Shown: in pieces, positions 34,858 through 64,000 of the stretch
How positions within the stretch are numbered: position 1 is the stretch's first letter
Layout of the letters: each line of letters begins with the position of its first letter
Assembly (NCBI RefSeq): GCF_041146395.1
Contig: NC_090990.1
Coordinates: 40,372,001-40,436,000, forward strand
Direction: 5' to 3'
Source of the DNA: Eulemur rufifrons
Lineage: Eukaryota > Chordata > Mammalia > Primates > Lemuridae
DNA: 64,000 nt
Position numbers and translations under genes: made by a program
Notes under the pieces: generated by a model
What the model was told of the DNA's origin: nothing
The model's database searches: none
The model's input: the letters and a program-made list of their open reading frames with translations, nothing else

Positions 34858-35269
34858 GTGAGTTGTCCCTACAATTCCCAGAGGGAGAGTGGCCCGGGGT
34901 GGGGGTAGGAGAGGATTGGTGGTTTCATCCAGCAGTTCTGAGTTGTGGCAGGCCCTGCTTTGGATAACTGCCCCCTGCTCTCCTCCACGTAGACTGCCTC
35001 ACCCAGAACATGCGAACTGTTAAGGGCTGTAGGCAGCTCTCCCAGTGTTGCTCTGAGAATCTAGTGCCATGGCCACTTGCAGAGTAGTTCTAGCAACTTA
35101 GAGGTTTGCCTCTGGCTTGGAGCAACCCGATTTCCCAAGGCTCAGGGGTCCTTGCTGCTGAACTTAGGTCACCAAGTCACATGTGGCCAGCTGTAAGTAG
35201 GGTAACCCATAAGACACTCTTTCTTCCCTTTTTCTACCTTACAGTGGAAGAAGTTTGCTATTTGTCTGT

Positions 35270-35700
35270 AGACTTCCAGCTGTGTACCTCTCACTGTGCT
35301 AGGAGCTGGGGACGCCCTGGGGACAAAGATATACACAGTCCTTGCCATCACAGAGCTTGTCTCTAGCAAGGGCTAGGCCACTAAATGGGTCATTGGAACA
35401 AAGTGTGATGAGCATTTTTCTAGAAGGAGTGGGATTGGCCAAGGATGATGGGAGGAGGTTCCCAAGCCAAGGCAATTGCCTTTGTTCAGGACCTTGGGCT
35501 GAGAGGGAGCAGGTTGTGGCCAAAGAAGGGAAACTCATGGGGTGTGGCTGGAACCGAGAGAGTAAGGAGGGAAGCAACAAGTGATGGGCTGGAAAGGGGG
35601 GCTGGGCATGGCCACCAAGGTCCTTGTAAGTCACAGCAAAGGGCTAAATATAGTGGGAACCCTAGAAAGGCTTTAACGGGTATGGCTTGGCCGCATGTGT
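35270..35700 (+). repeat. L2-type LINE fragment
   Basis: Contains tgctaggagctggggacgcc, gtgatgagcatttttctaga and ccttgggctgagagggagca in the recurring L2-like order, with catggccaccaaggtccttg near the end. Confidence 0.5.
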
Positions 35701-35716
35701 CTTTTCTCTCTCCCAG

Positions 35717-62253
<26,537 letters not shown>

Positions 62254-62699
62254 TAGTCTTTATGGCGATCAATCAGCAGGAATTAGCTTTGGGACTAGAG
62301 GAGAAAGGCACACTTTTATCAGAGCCAACAATTTGCCCAGCAGCTGCTTTGGAGCCTCTGCTCTGTGTGTCAGGCTCTGCGTAGCACTGGACCACAGGAA
62401 AGAATCAGCCCTCCCCCAGGATCTCACTATTTAATTTTTCTCCCTCCCTCCCTAGAGACATTATTTGTATTAGGTGTGTATCCAAGGCCCAGCCATTTTT
62501 TAAAATTGTTAATTATTAACATGGAATCTGCTTTCCTGCCCTGCTCTGTTACCTTCCCCAAAGACAGCCAGACCCTGCCACGCCCTTCCAGAGGTGGCCA
62601 CAAACATGCAAGGATAAGCACATTTGCTCATATTCTCTATTTTCACTCCAATGGAAGCAGACCTCACACACTCTTTTTTTTGCTTTTATCACATACTCT

Positions 62700-63480
62700 A
62701 TCTTGGAGATCGTTACGTAGACAGCTGTCTCATTATTTTTAACAGCCGGGTAGTATCCCTGTGTATAGAATTCTGGTGTTCCATAATTTATTTAACCATG
62801 CTCTTCCTGATTTAGGTTCATCCCAGCCCTTTGCAATTACAAACAATGCTGCAGTGAGTTTGTTTATATGTCTTTGTGCACACATGTGATTTATGTATAG
62901 GATGAGTTCTTGCAAGTAGGATTGGTATAGCAAAGGGCTTCTGCATTTAAATGTTAAGGTGGCACAGGACTATGTGGTGGGAAAGTACTTGACCGCTGAG
63001 TGATGGAAGGTAAAAGGGAGTGGCTCCTACAGCGTCCAGTTTGCCAGACTGCCTCCTGCAGAGGGCACTGCCACCAGTAGTGTGTGAGAGCATCTATTTC
63101 CCCACATCCTTGCCAACACAATGTATTATAAAACATTTTTGTCTTTGCCAGCCTGGGAGTTGAAAAATGGAATTTTCTTGTAGTTTTAGTTTGCATTTCT
63201 CTTACCATACAGTTGAAGTTTAAGTGCCATTTGTGTTTCCATTTCTGTGGGCAACTTGTTCTTGTCCTTTGCCCAATTTTATATACAACTGCCAGGGATT
63301 TTGCTTATTAATTTGCAAGAGCTCTTTATATATTAAGGAAATGGACTCTGTCATTTGTATTCCAGTTTGTTGCTTAACAGGTAATTATTTTATGGTGTTT
63401 TGCCATTAGAAACTTTTAATTTTTACGTAATCAAATTTATCAGTCTTTTTCTTTGACTCCTATTGTATGTTATACTCAGA
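62700..63480 (-). repeat. Old LINE-1 antisense (ORF2 C-terminus and 3' region)
   Basis: The minus strand translates to stretches such as LTAALFVIAKGWDEPKSGRA and CGEIDALTHYWWQCPLQEAV, which resemble the C-terminal end of LINE-1 ORF2. The plus strand has tccccacatccttgccaaca and agctctttatatattaagga. About 90 bp at 62955-63045 does not fit. Confidence 0.8.
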
Positions 63481-63489
63481 AAAGTGCAT

Positions 63490-63690
63490 TCAGAGAGGCA
63501 GAGGGCAAGCAGTTATGTAGTTGGGCTTGAAGTCAGAAGGTCTTGGACCCACATCCCAGGTCCATACCTTGGCCTTTTGTACTCGGGGTAAACTGATTTA
63601 ACCTTTTGGTGGTTGGTTTCCTTACCTGGGAAGTGGGTGATTCCTGCCCCATAGGGGTGTCGTGAGGACCAGAGAGGATAGCATCCCAGC
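63490..63690 (+). repeat. MIR SINE
   Basis: gttgggcttgaagtcagaag, gataaactgatttaac-like core at about 63587-63606, cttacctgggaagtgggtga and ggggtgtcgtgaggaccaga. Confidence 0.6.
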
Positions 63691-64000
63691 ACGACACCAC
63701 ATGCCAACAGTGCCGCCCAGCCCGGTTCCCTCATGCTTGTGGGTTCTGCCCTGAGAGCATCACCTGTGACCCAGAAAGCGGATGGGCTCTAGGGACAACA
63801 CAAGAGGAAAGGAAAGCAGTGCTGGGGGAGGAGAAATAGCAAAGTGTACATAGTGGGAAAGTTCTCGACTGTGGAGTGATGAAGGGCGTGGCCTGCCAAC
63901 GAGGAGAGCCTGGCCCGGCTGAGGGCCACGAGGAGGGCCTGGAGGAGAGCCTGGGTGTCCGCCCTCACCTCCACATCAGAAGCAGCCTGAGAGGCAGGCA

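Overview
The window is mammalian, and most likely from a lemur or close strepsirrhine primate. It is full of dimeric 7SL-derived Alu elements, including four copies of a subfamily with an extra A/T-rich segment in the linker (about 18015, 27575, 28980 and 29760). I recall this insert from lemur Alus. The unique sequence reads as three protein-coding genes whose order and orientation match human chromosome 1p32: ACOT11 (+), FAM151A (-) and MROH7/HEATR8 (+).

Layout. 1-4583: the last five coding exons of ACOT11, encoding the C-terminal START lipid-binding domain of an acyl-CoA thioesterase. 4740-19003: the complete FAM151A gene on the minus strand. Its eight coding exons join without a frameshift into exactly 585 codons plus stop, giving a type II membrane protein with two menorin-like domains. 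About 19.2-34.8 kb: an intergenic stretch between two divergently transcribed genes, holding old LINE-1, L2/MIR, Alus and a Y4 RNA pseudogene. 34.8-62.2 kb: a probable 5' UTR exon and thirteen coding exons of MROH7, about 894 codons. The gene continues past the right edge.

The rest is intron and repeat. Notable pieces are a 54-bp minisatellite in a FAM151A intron, a 7SL-like FLAM monomer with an intact 15-bp target duplication, and two adjacent Alus between copies of one target site. Y4 and U6 RNA retropseudogenes both sit inside LINE-1 remnants. Two LTRs of one endogenous retrovirus family lie in opposite orientation within MROH7 intron 1; one is split by an Alu, and a third, unrelated-looking LTR lies nearby.

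I found no bacterial-type system, CRISPR array, functional tRNA or new gene family. The genes are known orthologues. The less ordinary content is the nested retroelement structure, the decayed second domain of FAM151A, and some splice and regulatory details. Exon limits were read by hand from splice consensus, frame continuity and remembered orthologues, with no alignment run. Repeat family names rest on memory of consensus sequences.
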